DNA of 64,000 nucleotides from assembly GCA_026018925.1 (NCBI GenBank), contig JAKSZU010000003.1, positions 186,478,005 to 186,542,004 of the forward strand. The letters are read 5' to 3'. Each line of letters begins with the position of its first letter. Position 1 is the first letter of the stretch. The notes below the pieces were generated by a model, which was not told the origin of the DNA, ran no database searches, and saw only the letters and a list, made by a program, of their open reading frames with translations. Shown here in pieces: positions 35,735-49,138 of this stretch. A program made the position numbers and the translations under genes. This stretch comes from Tupaia tana. Taxonomy: Eukaryota > Chordata > Mammalia > Scandentia > Tupaiidae.

Positions 35735-36002
35735 GAGACCACCAAATGGCATAATGGTTACATTGCTGGACTCCCACTCCCACGTAGTCAACCATGGTTC
35801 GAGTCCCGGACCTGACAGCCTAAACTCACTCTGGGCATGTGTGCTTTTGTGCCCAAGATCCTGAGAGGAGAATAGAGAAGGGACTACAGCATGACCATCT
35901 CCCCTTGGGGGTGATTTCTTGCTTTCTGTCTCTCTGTCTCTCTCTTTCTAGTGAGCGCACAAGCCCTGTAGCAAAAACCTGTCTTAAAAAAAAAAAAAAA
36001 AG
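35735..36002 (+). mobile_element. SINE-A, second copy in TMSB10 pseudogene
   Basis: Head gaccaccaaatggcataatgg; a duplicated CTCCCA in the head; A-rich tail running into agaagacaaactgg of the pseudogene. It lies in the same orientation as the preceding copy. Confidence 0.8.
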
Positions 36003-36531
36003 AAGAAAGAAGACAAACTGGACTTGGAGGAAATCGCAAGCTTCAATAAGGCCAAGCTGAAAAAAAACAGATGTAAGAAAAGAAAATCCTGCAGATCAAA
36101 GAGACCATTGAGCAGGAGAAGCGAGTGAAATTTCCTAACGACCTAAAGGATTCCCCACCCTGTCATCTTTGAGCCCCCAGTCGTAATGTGGAGGAAGAGT
36201 TACCTGCAAGATGGACACGAGTCACAAGCTATACTGTGAACCCCCTTCCCCCGATCACTCCGCACTGCTGTGGGTTTTTGATGGGACCCCCACCCCCATT
36301 GGACTGCCAAATTCTCCAGTGTGTCCTGGGGTATTATACAAAATTATTTGTATGATTAACAAAAATTATACATACCTTGTGGCATGGCAAAATAAATAGT
36401 TCATTTCCTATATATCTTCCTTCTTGCTACCAAAAAACCATAATATTTTTCTAGGGAACCTACATTTCCTCCACCCTGTTCACGCCAGGTGAAGCTACAA
36501 GAGCAAGTCAGATTGGTCTAAAAGTAATCTT

Positions 36532-36800
36532 GTTTTTTTGTTTTTTTGTTTTTTTAATGAAAGAGACATTTTTGCTATAGGGCGTGTATGCTCACTGGAG
36601 AGACAGAGAGAGCAAGAAATCACTCCCTGAAGGGATGGCCACACCACAATCATTTCTCCTCCATTCTCCTCCTGGGACTTTGGGCACATACACACACATG
36701 CACCCAGTGTTAAGTTTCAAGCTGCTGAGTCTGGGACTCAAACTGTGAATGGCCCTGTGGGGAGTCCAGTGCCTTAGCCACTATACCATCTGCTGGCCCT
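36532..36800 (-). mobile_element. SINE-A
   Basis: catttttgctatagggcgtg to catctgctggccct. Confidence 0.88.
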
Positions 36801-36965
36801 AATTCTCACTCTTGATAGAGATTAACTCCAAAATAGGGCACAATTAATTAGAAAGTGACATGAGGAGATTTTCAGTGGTTGCTTGTCCAATGTGGGGATC
36901 ATACCCAAGTTTTCTCTTAGTATTGTTCCCATGTTTTGAATACTTCTATGTCCACTTCTCTCTCA

Positions 36966-37208
36966 TTTATTTATTTATTTTTAATTGCTATAGGGAGCAT
37001 GTGCTCACTAAAGAGATAGAGAAAGGAAGAAAGCCTCTCCTGGGGGGGAAAGACCACACCAAAATCCCTCCTCTTTCACTGTCCTCTCCAGATTTGGGGC
37101 ACATGTGTACACACGCTTGATGCGTTTTTCGAGTCACTGGGTCCAGGACTTGATCGGCACAGTAGGCCATGTGGAATCCAGATGCTTTAACCGCCACACC
37201 ACCTGGCC
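36966..37208 (-). mobile_element. SINE-C
   Basis: Duplication tccacttctctctca / tccacttctctttta. Confidence 0.88.
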
Positions 37209-37419
37209 TATCCACTTCTCTTTTAAGACTGGTATTTTGGCCTGGAAGCCTAGTGTTGAAGGGTGTCACATTTCTATCAAGTGATAGCATTCTTTTCCGT
37301 ACGTAAGCACAGCTCCTCACAACCACAACAGGGAACTTTGTAGTCCATGCTTACTGCCTTGGAGATGATTTTTTTTTTTTCCTGGTTGTTTTGTCCATTC
37401 CAAAGGAACACAAGACTCA

Positions 37420-37672
37420 TTCCCCCCCCCCCTTTCTTTCAGAGAGAGTTTTTGTGTGCATACATCTATGTATTCGTGTATGAGAGAGATAAAGAGAGAC
37501 AGGTCTTCAACAGGGTCTTATGACACCACAGTACCCTTCCCTGGGTTAGTCAGGAGCTTGGGCACATGTGCCCAACATGTTTCAGGTTGGCTTGGGTTTT
37601 GAACTATAGGTCGGCCACGTGGCTTCCAGCACTACAAAGCAGTTTGCCACTGCCTGTGCCTTCAAGGCTGGC
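37420..37672 (-). mobile_element. SINE-F
   Basis: attcgtgtatgagagagata tail; head side gccttcaaggctggccc. Confidence 0.6.
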
Positions 37673-38484
37673 CCAAGACTTAAAACTTTAGACACAGTTG
37701 TCACTGTTTTGTCTAGAACTGCTTAGATCTACTAACTTTGTTTCTAAGACCCTCTTTTCCTAAAATGTATCTTAGCTGGATAATTAGCCTCAATAGATTC
37801 CTGAACCTGAAACTGCTACTGATGTTTCCAAAGGCCATAATCTCAGGATCATAGTGGAATCTGCTAGGTCCTTAACACTCCATTTCTTTTAACTCCTCCA
37901 GCCCAGTAACTTGTGGCTACTTTGTGTATTATTTTTTGCCATTTCACCCTCTCTTCTGTTCTACTTCTATCATTTGCTATTTCTTTCAAGGAAAACAAGA
38001 GTTTTTAAATTCTAACCTATTTAAGTGGATCCTATTCTTCCTCTAACAGATAAACCTTTCTTTATCTGCTACTTTGTTTCTTTTTCTTTTTCCCAGGCTT
38101 ATGCATGTTTCCTGACGTACTGCTTAGACTTTTTCTTGAGAGTCTCTGCTAGTGAAAAAAAAGTCAAGATATTTTGCATCTACCACAAAATCCTCATTTC
38201 AAATATTGCTTGGGTAGAGAAATCCTGCATAGGAGGTCTTCTATCAGTTTCAACCCACGTCTAATTTGTACCAATTGCTCTGCCTTTCTTTTAGTGTTGT
38301 CTTTTCTGTATCTTTAAAAAAAAAAAAAAAAAAAAAAAAAGCAAAACCCAAACTTCTAATATCATTCATTTTCCAGGCATATTTTCCTATAACAAGAACA
38401 CCTCTGGTTCCATAGATACAATGTTTACGTAATTTTGAAATTCAAGTTAGACCTTAAATACCACCACCACCACAACCAATAACA
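37673..38484. other. Unassigned, with free A25 run at 38316-38340
   Basis: The A-run has no SINE body upstream that I can identify. Confidence 0.45.
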
Positions 38485-38654
38485 ACAATAATGGTTAACA
38501 GTTTAATAGATGCCCTACTACGCATCAAGCACTGTTCTAACCATTTAATAGGTATTAATTTACTTAATCCTCACAACAATCCCACAAAATGAAGACCATT
38601 ATCACCTCCACTTTACAAATACAAAAACAAGCATAGAGAGATTAAGAAATGTGC

Positions 38655-38884
38655 TCGGAGGTGGCATAGCAGATGGTGAAGCAGTTAGGTCACTAGACTC
38701 CCCCACATGGTTGACCTCAGTTCAAGTCCCAGACCTGGTACCTTGAAATTCATACCAGGCATGTGTGCATGCATGCCCAAGATCCTGGGAGGAGAATGGA
38801 GGAGAAGGGATTCAGGCTTGGCCATCCCACTGTGGGGCAATTTCTCACTGTCCCTGTCTTTCTCTCTTTCCCTGGCGAGCGCAC
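38655..38884 (+). mobile_element. SINE-A in MIR
   Basis: ggcatagcagatggtgaagc head; ends cctggcgagcgcaca. Confidence 0.85.
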
Positions 38885-39068
38885 AGGACTAGCAGGTGTG
38901 GTGGCTGGGGCAGGCACTGGACTCCCACATAGTGACTACAGTTCGAGTCCTGGTCTGACAGCTCGCTTTTTCACTTTTTTTTTTTCTCTCTCTCTCTCTG
39001 GTAAGCAAATGTGCCCTATAGTAATTTTTTAAAAATCAATAATAAAATTAAATAAGTCTCAATTTTTT
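38885..39068 (+). mobile_element. SINE-B in MIR
   Basis: gactagcaggtgtggtggct; ends gtgccctatagtaat plus tail. Confidence 0.82.
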
Positions 39069-39140
39069 AAAAAAGAAGGAAATTTGCCCAAAGTCACAGA
39101 GCCACTAAGTGGCAGAGCTCCTCTTGGTCTTCCACTTTCA

Positions 39141-40149
39141 CATCTGCCCACATTTCTGTCACCTATCTCAATATAACACACTTTTCTTGTTTTGGCTACT
39201 CTTCTCTCAACATTCAGAAACTGGGTTCTACTTTTAAAAACCAAAAATAAAGATTTACAGTTGTCTATCACAGCCCATCCTAAACCCTGTACATAATTAA
39301 TTTCTTTTAATAGTGCTATATCTGTATTATTCCATGGAGAAGGGTATTAAAGTTAGGTTCTATAATTCTTTAAAGATAACCTCTATTATAATATCACCGG
39401 ATTGTATGCTTACCAGGTTTTCCTACATATACATTAAATTTAAATCCTAAGTTCTAAGTTAATTTCCACTACCTAACTGATAAAATATTATCTGAGCATG
39501 TACTAAAGAATGAATTTTTGCAGCTTAGTGAGATAAGTCATTCATACTCTAACAAGGATATTTTAAACAGAGCTGGTTATTCCTGCAGGGAAACCATATT
39601 CAGATCAAACTAATTTCTTAAATGACATAAAAGGAGTGAGCAGCTTTGAGGTGTCTTATGTAACTGACTGAGTACTGAAGGTTTGGGACTAAATGATGGA
39701 ATGACAGAGGAAAGGGAAGCTGAATCTTTGAAATGGTAAAAATTATAACTTAAAAATCACAGTAAATATCACCTGCTAGGTATAAAATGATTAAAGAGCT
39801 TATTTTTCCACACTCCTATTGTGACAGATTTTTATAAACAAATAACTTTAAGTACACTAACCTGTTAAGCACCAGTAATTAGTTGAGAAAAACAAACACA
39901 AATGTTCTTCAAGAAAGAGCAAAGCCTGAGGGAATTCAGTCCTCTGAAATTATGCTAAGTGTTACTGAAGTAACTCTAAAAGACTACTACCCCAGATAAA
40001 AACCCTTTCAGTTTTTTTCCCCCCATTTTCTATCATATATAACTTTTATGTCAGCTAATTAACAGGATTATTTGTTAATACAGGTGGACCTGGCAATGCA
40101 TAAATCCTTCTGGAATATTTTGCACTCTAGTTTCCCAATCTATCAAATA
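39141..40149. other. Unassigned AT-rich DNA
   Basis: No supported feature. Confidence 0.45.
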
Positions 40150-40151
40150 TA

Positions 40152-40219
40152 TTGGGTTGTCAGAAGTCATGATGCATTTCTGCTTATAAAAACACGCCAT
40201 AACTTTTCTGACAACCTAA
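40152..40219. mobile_element. 68-bp mariner-like MITE (MADE1-like size)
   Basis: A near-perfect palindrome: ttgggttgtcagaa at the low end and ttctgacaacctaa at the high end, next to TA/CA. Confidence 0.75.
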
Positions 40220-40502
40220 CAAATGAGATTAAACTATCTCCAAAGCCTATCTTAACAACTTCTAAATTCAAGAATTTTAAGTTAAGATGGCTTTGAATAC
40301 TGTAACACAAAGATTATAACAACATAAAACCCCATGAAATAAGCTAAGATGTAGAAAATAGTGAGACGCGGATAGGATAATATTTTTTAAAACCTTCCAA
40401 TAGCTGTACCGTTGTTAAACTAGTTTGTCTCTTATATTTCATTACTCATCATGGCTACAAGAAAAGAAGCAGAGCAAGTGTAGTCTCAAAAATGAAGAGG
40501 AT

Positions 40503-40755
40503 GGAACTAACCAGTAGCACAGCAGTTAAGTGATGGGCATAGAAAGCCAGATTGCACATGGAATACCATGGTTTGAATCCCAGCTTGACCTGCAGCTTGA
40601 AAAGTACACCAAGGCAAGTGTGCATCTGTGCCCCAAACCCTGATGGAATGGAGGAATAAAAATGAAGGAAAAAACGATTGTGAAAAGACCATAGGGGGTG
40701 CTCTCTATCTTCCTCTTTGGTGAGCACATGTGCACACTGGTTGTAAAACAACAAA
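40503..40755 (+). mobile_element. SINE-C, diverged
   Basis: gaactaaccagtagcacagc head; last SINE before the promoter zone. Confidence 0.75.
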
Positions 40756-43059
40756 AGAAGAAACAGTATTCAAGGAAAGTTCTGGACATACATAAAAAAG
40801 CTATCTCTGAAGACTTTGGGAATGATAGAAAAGAGGATAAGGAAGAGGTAATCAGATCCAACGTGCTTACTTCCTATCTGCTCTGAGGATGGAACGTAGA
40901 ATTGGGGGATATGCAGTTTATGTATTCACACATGCATGGGGAAATCCAAGGATGTTAGGGATAGTGGTTTGCTTCCCTGGGCATATCTGTGAAAGGCTAA
41001 AACCTCTATGAGTTCTGCTTTCAGCTTCATAGCATATCTGATACTATACAAGAAGAATAATGCTACATTGCTTGAGGGAAGTGGCTCAAAAGGTAAGCTT
41101 AAACCAAGCTCCTGGCTCATCAAGGCCTACATGTGGTATTCAGGAAATCATAAATACCAATGTGTGTCGATGAGAAGACAGAGGGAAGAATCAATGGACT
41201 GTGGAGACTGGAGACCAGTACAGAAAGGCTGCAATGTGTAAAGGCAAATGGCTCAGGTATGGACTTCAGCAAAGAAAACAACATGATACCTCAAAAGGAC
41301 AGAAATGACGAGTTTTACCTTTGAGGCTAGAAGGCCTATCAGACTATACCAGCTACTCCGTGCCAAAGAGCAACACAGGACGGGCATTTGTGGTTTAGAT
41401 GCCGTGCTCCGATGTTATGTAAGTCTCATCATCCCTCATGGCTGCTACCCTAGTCACGGCGTGAATTAGAAAAGGGTGCTCCCTTTCATAAGGCACTTCA
41501 CTTTCATCTATCAAAAAAAGTGTCCCAATATGCTGATTTTGTTACAAGGCTTTTTACTGCCACATGCCAGAGAGTTGTCATAATAAATCCAGAAATGTAG
41601 GATATGTAAAAGATAGCCCCTATACCTTATACAACCCTCTATCTCCACACAGCTCTTGGAATGAGAGGGCGGTAGGGAAAGGAAATCTGAAAGACAGCAT
41701 TTATGTGGGGGGAAAAAGTCTGAGATAATGTGGGAACCTCAGGTTAAAAAATAGAAAACAAACAAGCTACATTTTGTTTGTACATCTGAATTGATGTAAG
41801 TAAATCTTCAACTTAGCCACACCAAAATATAAATTCCTTGTGCTCAAGATTTTGCCATTTATTTTATTTTGTTGGTAATTCTTATAGCATTGTATATAAA
41901 TACACACACAGAAGAAATCAATGAGTACATGAGTAAAAATTAAATTTTTAGAAAAATCAGAACTATAGATACTTAAAATACGTATTGAATTATGTAATTT
42001 TCTTGTACTGTTACTTTTCCCCTGTATTCATTTGAACCAAATCTAAAAATTTACCCATTAATACCTCACTAACAATCATACAAATTTGAAGTTGTTTTCT
42101 AACAGTTGTCCATCTCAAATATTCTTTTGAGAAAAATCTTAGATCCAAGTTTCTCCATTTCCTAGCTCAAACAATTTCAAAATCACAGTACTTTAAAACA
42201 GGATTATGTAGTCCAAAAGAAATTCTTAACAATTACCTTCTGAAAAGGTAACTAGTAAAGTCACATGTCAAATCTGTGATTGACACTACACAATAATGCC
42301 TTCCTTCCCTCTTAAAATATACACTTTACTTCCTCTCGACTCTCCTTTTTTATGCTTTGTAATCGCTCAATTATGTATTTCAGACCTAGACAACAACTGA
42401 TCAAAAACAAATGAGAGAAATAATCCAAAGGTCTGAACGCTAGAGAATCACGTAAATATCCAAAAATAATGAGAGGAGAGAAAATTTAGAGCACATTTTT
42501 CAGTCATCACAACAACAGCGAAGGAATATAAACATGTTTTCCTTAGGGAGAGATATACTGAGGGAACCAGATACAGAAACAAGATAATTCTTCTTGGAGG
42601 TCTTACTTTTTCTTTGAGTTGCATGATCTAAAAAAAAAAAAAAAAAAAAAAGTAAATCACATAAACGAACAATAACAATCTCAATCCATTTGTTTCTCTC
42701 TTCTCATATTATTTTCGCAAACATTATACGATTAACAACCTCTCCAAAAATCAAAGCAGATTTACCAAAGATCACAACCTTTTCAAGGTTTAGATGTCCC
42801 ATGTTACGTGACGATTGGGAACCAACTCCAAACTTGGGTTACCAAGCTCAAAGCTCAGTAAAGTACATCCCCAGGGTTTGCAAATACCCTCAGCTTGGCT
42901 AAAGGGCACAGAATCGCTAGCGCTCCCTACAGCTCAGATTTTGAACCTACCTATCGCAGAAAGCCCGAGTTACCAAAGACTGACTCCTTCGCTTCACTTT
43001 TTCCCAGTTAAAAATCGGGTGAAGGTTGGGGGGGGGGGGGGTTGGGGCTGAACCGGCGA
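40756..43059. other. SINE-free promoter-upstream DNA
   Basis: Unique AT-rich sequence with an A22 run at 42630-42651 and no recognised repeat; may contain regulatory sequence. Confidence 0.5.
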
Positions 43060-43324
43060 ACCGAAGGATTAATCACTTCTCCCCATTACATCAGCAGCCC
43101 CCGCCCTTCTCTCGGAGCACCTCCTCTCCTAGAACCGTCGCTACGCACTGGCGCTCGCTTAGCCCACCCCCAGCTCTATTATATGCCCTGATACCTCCCC
43201 ATTATCACCCGCCCCGCCACACTCCCCCTTTCCTCTTTCCCCCTCCTCGACAGAAGAGGGAGGAAACCCGAGAGAGGAAACAGGGCGTTGAAGGAAGGGA
43301 CTTCGCGATAAGAGCGGGGGCCCC

Positions 43325-43359
43325 ATTGGCTCGGAGGTTGTACGGGTGCCTCCCATTGG
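43325..43359 (-). promoter_or_regulatory. Paired inverted CCAAT boxes (NF-Y-like)
   Basis: CCATTGGC and CCATTGGT lie 30 bp apart, about three helical turns, inside the CpG island. That spacing is common for cooperative NF-Y pairs in TATA-less promoters. Binding is inferred. Confidence 0.55.
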
Positions 43360-43500
43360 TCGCCCGGCCGGAGTCCCCACCCCTCTTCCTCTCCGCCCAT
43401 TCACCCCTCCCCCCGCCGCCCCGCGGCCCTCCCCCGCGCCCCCGGCCAGCCCCGCGGCGGGGAGGGACCGACTGGGCGAGTGGAGGCTCCGGCGGTGTCA

Positions 43501-43551
43501 ATGGCTCCTCCTGCCACGGAGCAGCAGCAGAAGCAGCGGCGACGGGGCTAA
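43501..43551 (+). other. Candidate upstream ORF, 16 codons
   Basis: ATG at 43501 reads MAPPATEQQQKQRRRG, then TAA. It is the only ATG between 43501 and the FBXO11 start, and it is in the same frame as FBXO11. It matters only if transcription begins upstream of it. Confidence 0.35.
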
Positions 43552-44673
<1,122 letters not shown>

Positions 44674-47341
44674 TAGCTCAGGCCGCGCTTTGTTTGATTT
44701 CGGGGGCTCGGCACCCTCCACCCCCACCCATCCCTTTGGCTTCTCGGCTCGCATACGGACCCCGCGGGAGTCTGTTGGTGTCTGGGGGGGGGAAGCCTAA
44801 GGGTGGGATTTTCCCCTTTCTGCCTCCTTGCATGGTTTGGTCTTCTCCTTTCTAATGGTAGGTGGGGGGAACGGCTGGGAGTGATCCGGCGGTGGGGTTG
44901 GCTGGGGAACTTGTTTTCCCCCTTTTCTCTGTTAGCCACCCCCTTCCTGAGGAGGAGGGGGAGAGGAGGAATCGGAGTGGTCTGTGATGTTGGCCGGGGA
45001 ACTTGTTTCCCCAGCCCCCCCTCCTTGGTCACGGGGTATGGGGAGCCTCGACTCCTCTCCCAACCCCACAGTGTTTGCTGCGCAGTTTGCCTTTAGTTAC
45101 AGAACCCCTGGAAGGACCCGTTAAATCAAGACCTTTAAATAAATATAGAATCTTCGGCCATTTCCAGCCCCCTCCCTCGTGTGCAGTGCAGTTACCCTTC
45201 CGCTTTATCGAAACCCCCTCGCCTGTCCTCCCCTAGCGAACCCCCACGCAGCGGTGTTACCCTCCATCTCCTAGTGGGATTTGAACGCCCTTTCCTTAGG
45301 ACCGGCCCCTTGGGATTGTGTGTGTGTGTGTGTTTGTGTACATACGTGTGTGTCTGTTGTGTCCAAGGCCTAGTGAAATGTGTCATTTGGACCCAACTGT
45401 GCAGCACTGTCTGGTAACCACCATTGTCTAAGGGCTGAGGCTCCCTGGGGTTGGATTTCTGCTTTAGCAAAAATAATGTTCAGTTCTACTTGGATGATGT
45501 GGTTATTTTGGGAGGTTTATGAGGTGGGGTGTTGCATCTTGGTCTCCAAACATCACTATTCTCTTTATTAATTAGCTGCTCACAGTGGGGGGTGGAGGTC
45601 AGTACAATATTTATGTGCACAATTGTTGTTTTAAGGAGGAGGGGAATTGTTAGGAGACATTTTGCGTGTTTTAGTTGGAGGATTAAGGTTAATTTTACAT
45701 GCGTTGGTTGTCACACCTCCTTTGATTAAAGGGATTGAAATGAAATGTCCTTTAAAAATTACACGTTCTTTTCTTAAAAACTGCTTCATTGTTGTGCTTG
45801 ATCAGAATATCTAGCAAATGAAGGAGGGAGATGTAATCGGAAAATAGTTTAAAGGGTTTTCACTAGTCACTGTTCCAGAGAGTCTTTGAGAATGCACTTT
45901 GCTATATGTTGCTCGAATGAATGTGATGTTTCAGGCCAGTTTAGAGGTCTTGTGCAACATAATTGGTAAACGTGTTTTCATGATTCTTTGATACATCTAC
46001 CAGCTTTTGGTAAATTTAAAATTTTGTAGTCTCATCGTTTTCTTTCACATATGAATATCAGAGTTCTTCTGGTGTTCCATTCAGATCATATTCAAGTCTT
46101 CTGAATTGACACTGTTTATAATAGAGTTAACAGATTGTCTTAAAAAAACAAAAACAAAAACCCATGATACTCAATTGAAATCCTAGTATTTAATATTAAG
46201 GGTTCTACTGCTACAGTAAGCTTTTACAAGATATAGTGATTTGTTAACAACATTAGCCCTGAATCAAAACGTGTCAGCCAAACTTAATTTAGTCCCATTG
46301 TGTATTTTTAAATGTTTACTCTGAATCGCTATTTCACGATTTGTGTGTTATTTCAAACTTAGTTGAAATCATTTTCTCTTGAACACTTTGTTCATTTGTT
46401 CAAAATTAGTGTCTACTAATCTCTTATTTTCATTTACATTTGAAGTCAAGTGACTTGGTTGTTGACAGCCACATGCCAGAGTGTCATTTTTCTTTTCACT
46501 GATATCCATAAAGTGACAAGGATATTCATGAATCAGAATTTCAGTATTTATCTACGTAAATGGTAAATAAAAGTCAGTGTAGAATTGTTAGTTTGCCTCA
46601 GCTAGTAGAAACTGTTGTGGAGGTTCTGTTTTGGCACAGAGGGGGGAAGAACTTGCTGATTAGCTTTCAGGGAAAATATTGTAGTGTGAGTCCTTCAGAG
46701 TGCAAGTAAATGGCCCTAAGATAAATAAAATAAGTTGAACTATAGAGACTGAAATAACAAAGGTTTTGCTAGTAGTATATAAAAAATCTCATCGTTTGGA
46801 AAATTAGCATTTTGCTTCTATTTTTTAAATATACAATTCACATAATGATCAAGTTAGCAAAGAAGTATGTTCTTTTTAAAGTTTTATGGAGAGTGCAAAG
46901 TGTCACTGTATCTAGTTTGGAGATGCATAATTGTCAAAGAGTATGCTGGATTTAATCATTTTGATAAGGTAATTAAGGAGCTAAAGTTAACAAGTGTTTT
47001 GTATGTGGCTTTTTTTTTTTTTAATCTGCTAACTTTTGCTGGATATGTAACTCTTCCAATAGAGTGTTGAATAGAGTTACATAATAGTGGATCAGACAAC
47101 TTTCCAGGTAGGAAAACAAAGTAAGACTCACTGTCTTTAGACAAGTTAGTTCCATCTGTGTATAAAATTACTTAGTTCATTTGAAGATGTACTTTTAGGC
47201 TTCTTATTGCTAATAAATAATTAAAAGTATTTTTTCAAGCAGAAATTGTCAGGTAGTTTTTAGCTGCTTACCTACAGGTTAATTGGTATGAAAACTTTTT
47301 GATATCTCTTTTAAACATATGTACACATATATGTATTCATT

Positions 47342-47369
47342 TGTGTGTGTGTGTGTGTGTGTGTGTGTA
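47342..47369 (+). repeat. (GT)n microsatellite
   Basis: About 13 GT units, not in a SINE. Confidence 0.9.
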
Positions 47370-47385
47370 TGCTTTCTCTTATATA

Positions 47386-47481
47386 GTTACTCAAAAAGTT
47401 TATGGAAAAATAGAATTAAAGTATGAGTTAATTTTGGTGCAAAAGAATTTGGAAATTTGTGTACTTTTTTTAAAAAATGAA

Positions 47482-47514
<33 letters not shown>

Positions 47515-47856
47515 TGACCAGAGAAGCAGAGAGGGAGAGAGAGAAAGTGAGAAAGCGAGCTGCTATGTCTGGAACTCGAACCACAGCCAGCCATGTGGGA
47601 GGCCAGCACCTTAACCACCATGCCACCTGCTGGCCCCAGTTTGTGTACTTTTTAAAGTAATATACATTTTTGTAAACTTTTTCAATACCATTACCTCCTT
47701 ATGTAGTGGTCAGTGTTTGAAGCAGGAAAAACTGAACTTTGTAAGTGGCTTTTCGAAAAACTCATGGAAAATGTGTATTGTGGAAAAACTGTTTTGTACC
47801 CTTATTAGTTTGTTCTTTAATTACATTTTCCACAAACTTTTTGACGTATCCTGATA
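47386..47856. mobile_element. Inverted-repeat DNA element (mariner-like), split by SINE-B
   Basis: tactcaaaaagtttatggaa at 47390 pairs with ttccacaaactttttgacgt near 47828; internal copies of the motif near 47752. Confidence 0.6.
47469..47636 (-). mobile_element. SINE-B
   Basis: Duplication atttgtgtacttttt / gtttgtgtacttttt; (tta)n tail. Confidence 0.93.
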
Positions 47857-48222
47857 GAATGAAATCTTATGAGGGCTCTTGAGAGCCTTTTATGGCGGAG
47901 GGTTTCTTCCACCCTATGCTGAGAAACATTGGCCTTGTTATTTCATGGGATGTTATCTTCACTCATGTTATTGGCAATGGTCTACTGTCTTAAGCCTGAA
48001 TACTTACTATCATTAGCCTTTTAGATCTTTTAAATTCCTAAGTTTGGAATTTCACAGACCACTTTAAACTAGCATGAAATAATATGTGTTTCTCATAGTG
48101 ACATGTTTGATAACATATTACATGATTTAATGAAACAAAGTAGTATGGGGTTGGATTTTTGGTATTTGTTTTCTTTTAAAATTCTAAAAGGATTAGCTTT
48201 TGCAACCTGTAATGTTGAGTTT
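47857..48222. other. Unassigned intron sequence
   Basis: No supported feature. Confidence 0.45.
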
Positions 48223-48224
48223 TT

Positions 48225-48483
48225 CTTTTTTTTTTTTTTTTTTTGCTATAGGGCGCATGCGCTCGCCAGAAAGACAGAGAGAGACAGAGAGACAGAAAGC
48301 GAGAAATCACCCCCCTGGGGGGATTGCCACACCACAATCCCTTCTCCTCCATTCTCCTCTCAGGATCTTGGGCACGCACGCACACGCGCCCGGCGTGAGT
48401 TTAAGCTACCGGGTCCGGGACGCGAACTGCGGTCGACAACATGGGAGTCCAGTGACATAGCCATTACGCTAACTGCTGATCCC
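48225..48483 (-). mobile_element. SINE-A
   Basis: CpG-rich body (gggcgcatgcgctcgcc); gagttt-based duplication. Confidence 0.93.
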
Positions 48484-48523
48484 GAGTTTATCTTCTTTAC
48501 TGTAGGAATCTATTTTGTACTCT

Positions 48524-48771
48524 GGGACCAGCAGTTGTCGTAATGGCTATGTCACTGGACTCCCATGTAGTTGACCATGGTTCAAGTCCCAGACCCGTGG
48601 CTTAAACTCACCCTGGGTGCATGTGCGTGCGTGCCCAAGATTCCGAGAATGGAGAAGGGATTGCGGCATGGCCTTCCCCCCTGGGGGGTGATTTCTCACT
48701 TTCTGTCTCTCTCTCTTTCTGGCGAGTGTACACACTCTAGCAAAAACCTCATCCCTCCTCCCCCCAAAAAA
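48524..48771 (+). mobile_element. SINE-A, opposed to the previous copy
   Basis: 19-bp duplication ggaatctattttgtactct / ggaatctattttgtagtct. Confidence 0.95.
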
Positions 48772-49138
48772 GGAATCTATTTTGTAGTCTTTTCTAGAAG
48801 TATAGGAAAAGCTTACAAGTCTACAAAAGTACTGTGTATTCTGATCAGTAACTTTTAGTTTAATTACTAAAATAGGTAATATATGCATATAATTTAAAAT
48901 TCATAAGTCCCCTTCTTACACCTGCTTCCAGCTACTGCTACTATTAGAATAAGAAACCTCTGCAACTTTTAATAGTGAAGTTCTGGAAAAGGAACATGAT
49001 TTTTCCCCGTTTTAGGAATTAAATACTGTGGGGCACTATTCCTGTAAACCTTCAAAATATTTTCCAGGAGAGTAGAGATACCACTTAACTTTTTTGTGAA
49101 TGAATAGTCTATTTTCTCAAAACTTAGAGATTATTGGA

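Larger units (their letters stand above)
35383..36400 (+). pseudogene. TMSB10: TMSB10 (thymosin beta-10) processed pseudogene, split by two SINEs
   Basis: TMSB10 encodes a 44-residue G-actin-sequestering peptide. The copy has no introns. The 5' leader and ATGGCAG (to 35467) match TMSB10, then two SINE-A copies interrupt the frame at codon 3. The remainder resumes at 36003 (DKLDLEEIASFNKAKLKK). After that the frame is broken by an indel, although DNA similarity continues through the ACCATTGAGCAGGAGAAG-like region. The 3' UTR follows (GTGGAGGAAGAG, CCAAATTCTCC, CTTGTGGCATGG) and ends in a degraded A-rich tail near 36395. It is non-functional. Confidence 0.92.
38485..39140 (-). mobile_element. 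MIR split by two SINEs
   Basis: atcaagcactgttctaacca, ttacttaatcctcacaacaa, ctccactttacaaatac; continues at 39088 as gcccaaagtcacagagccac. Confidence 0.88.

Noticed and set aside
48103-48543. 146-codon open frame in intron 1
   Set aside because: SINE-A translation plus a short AT-rich lead-in.
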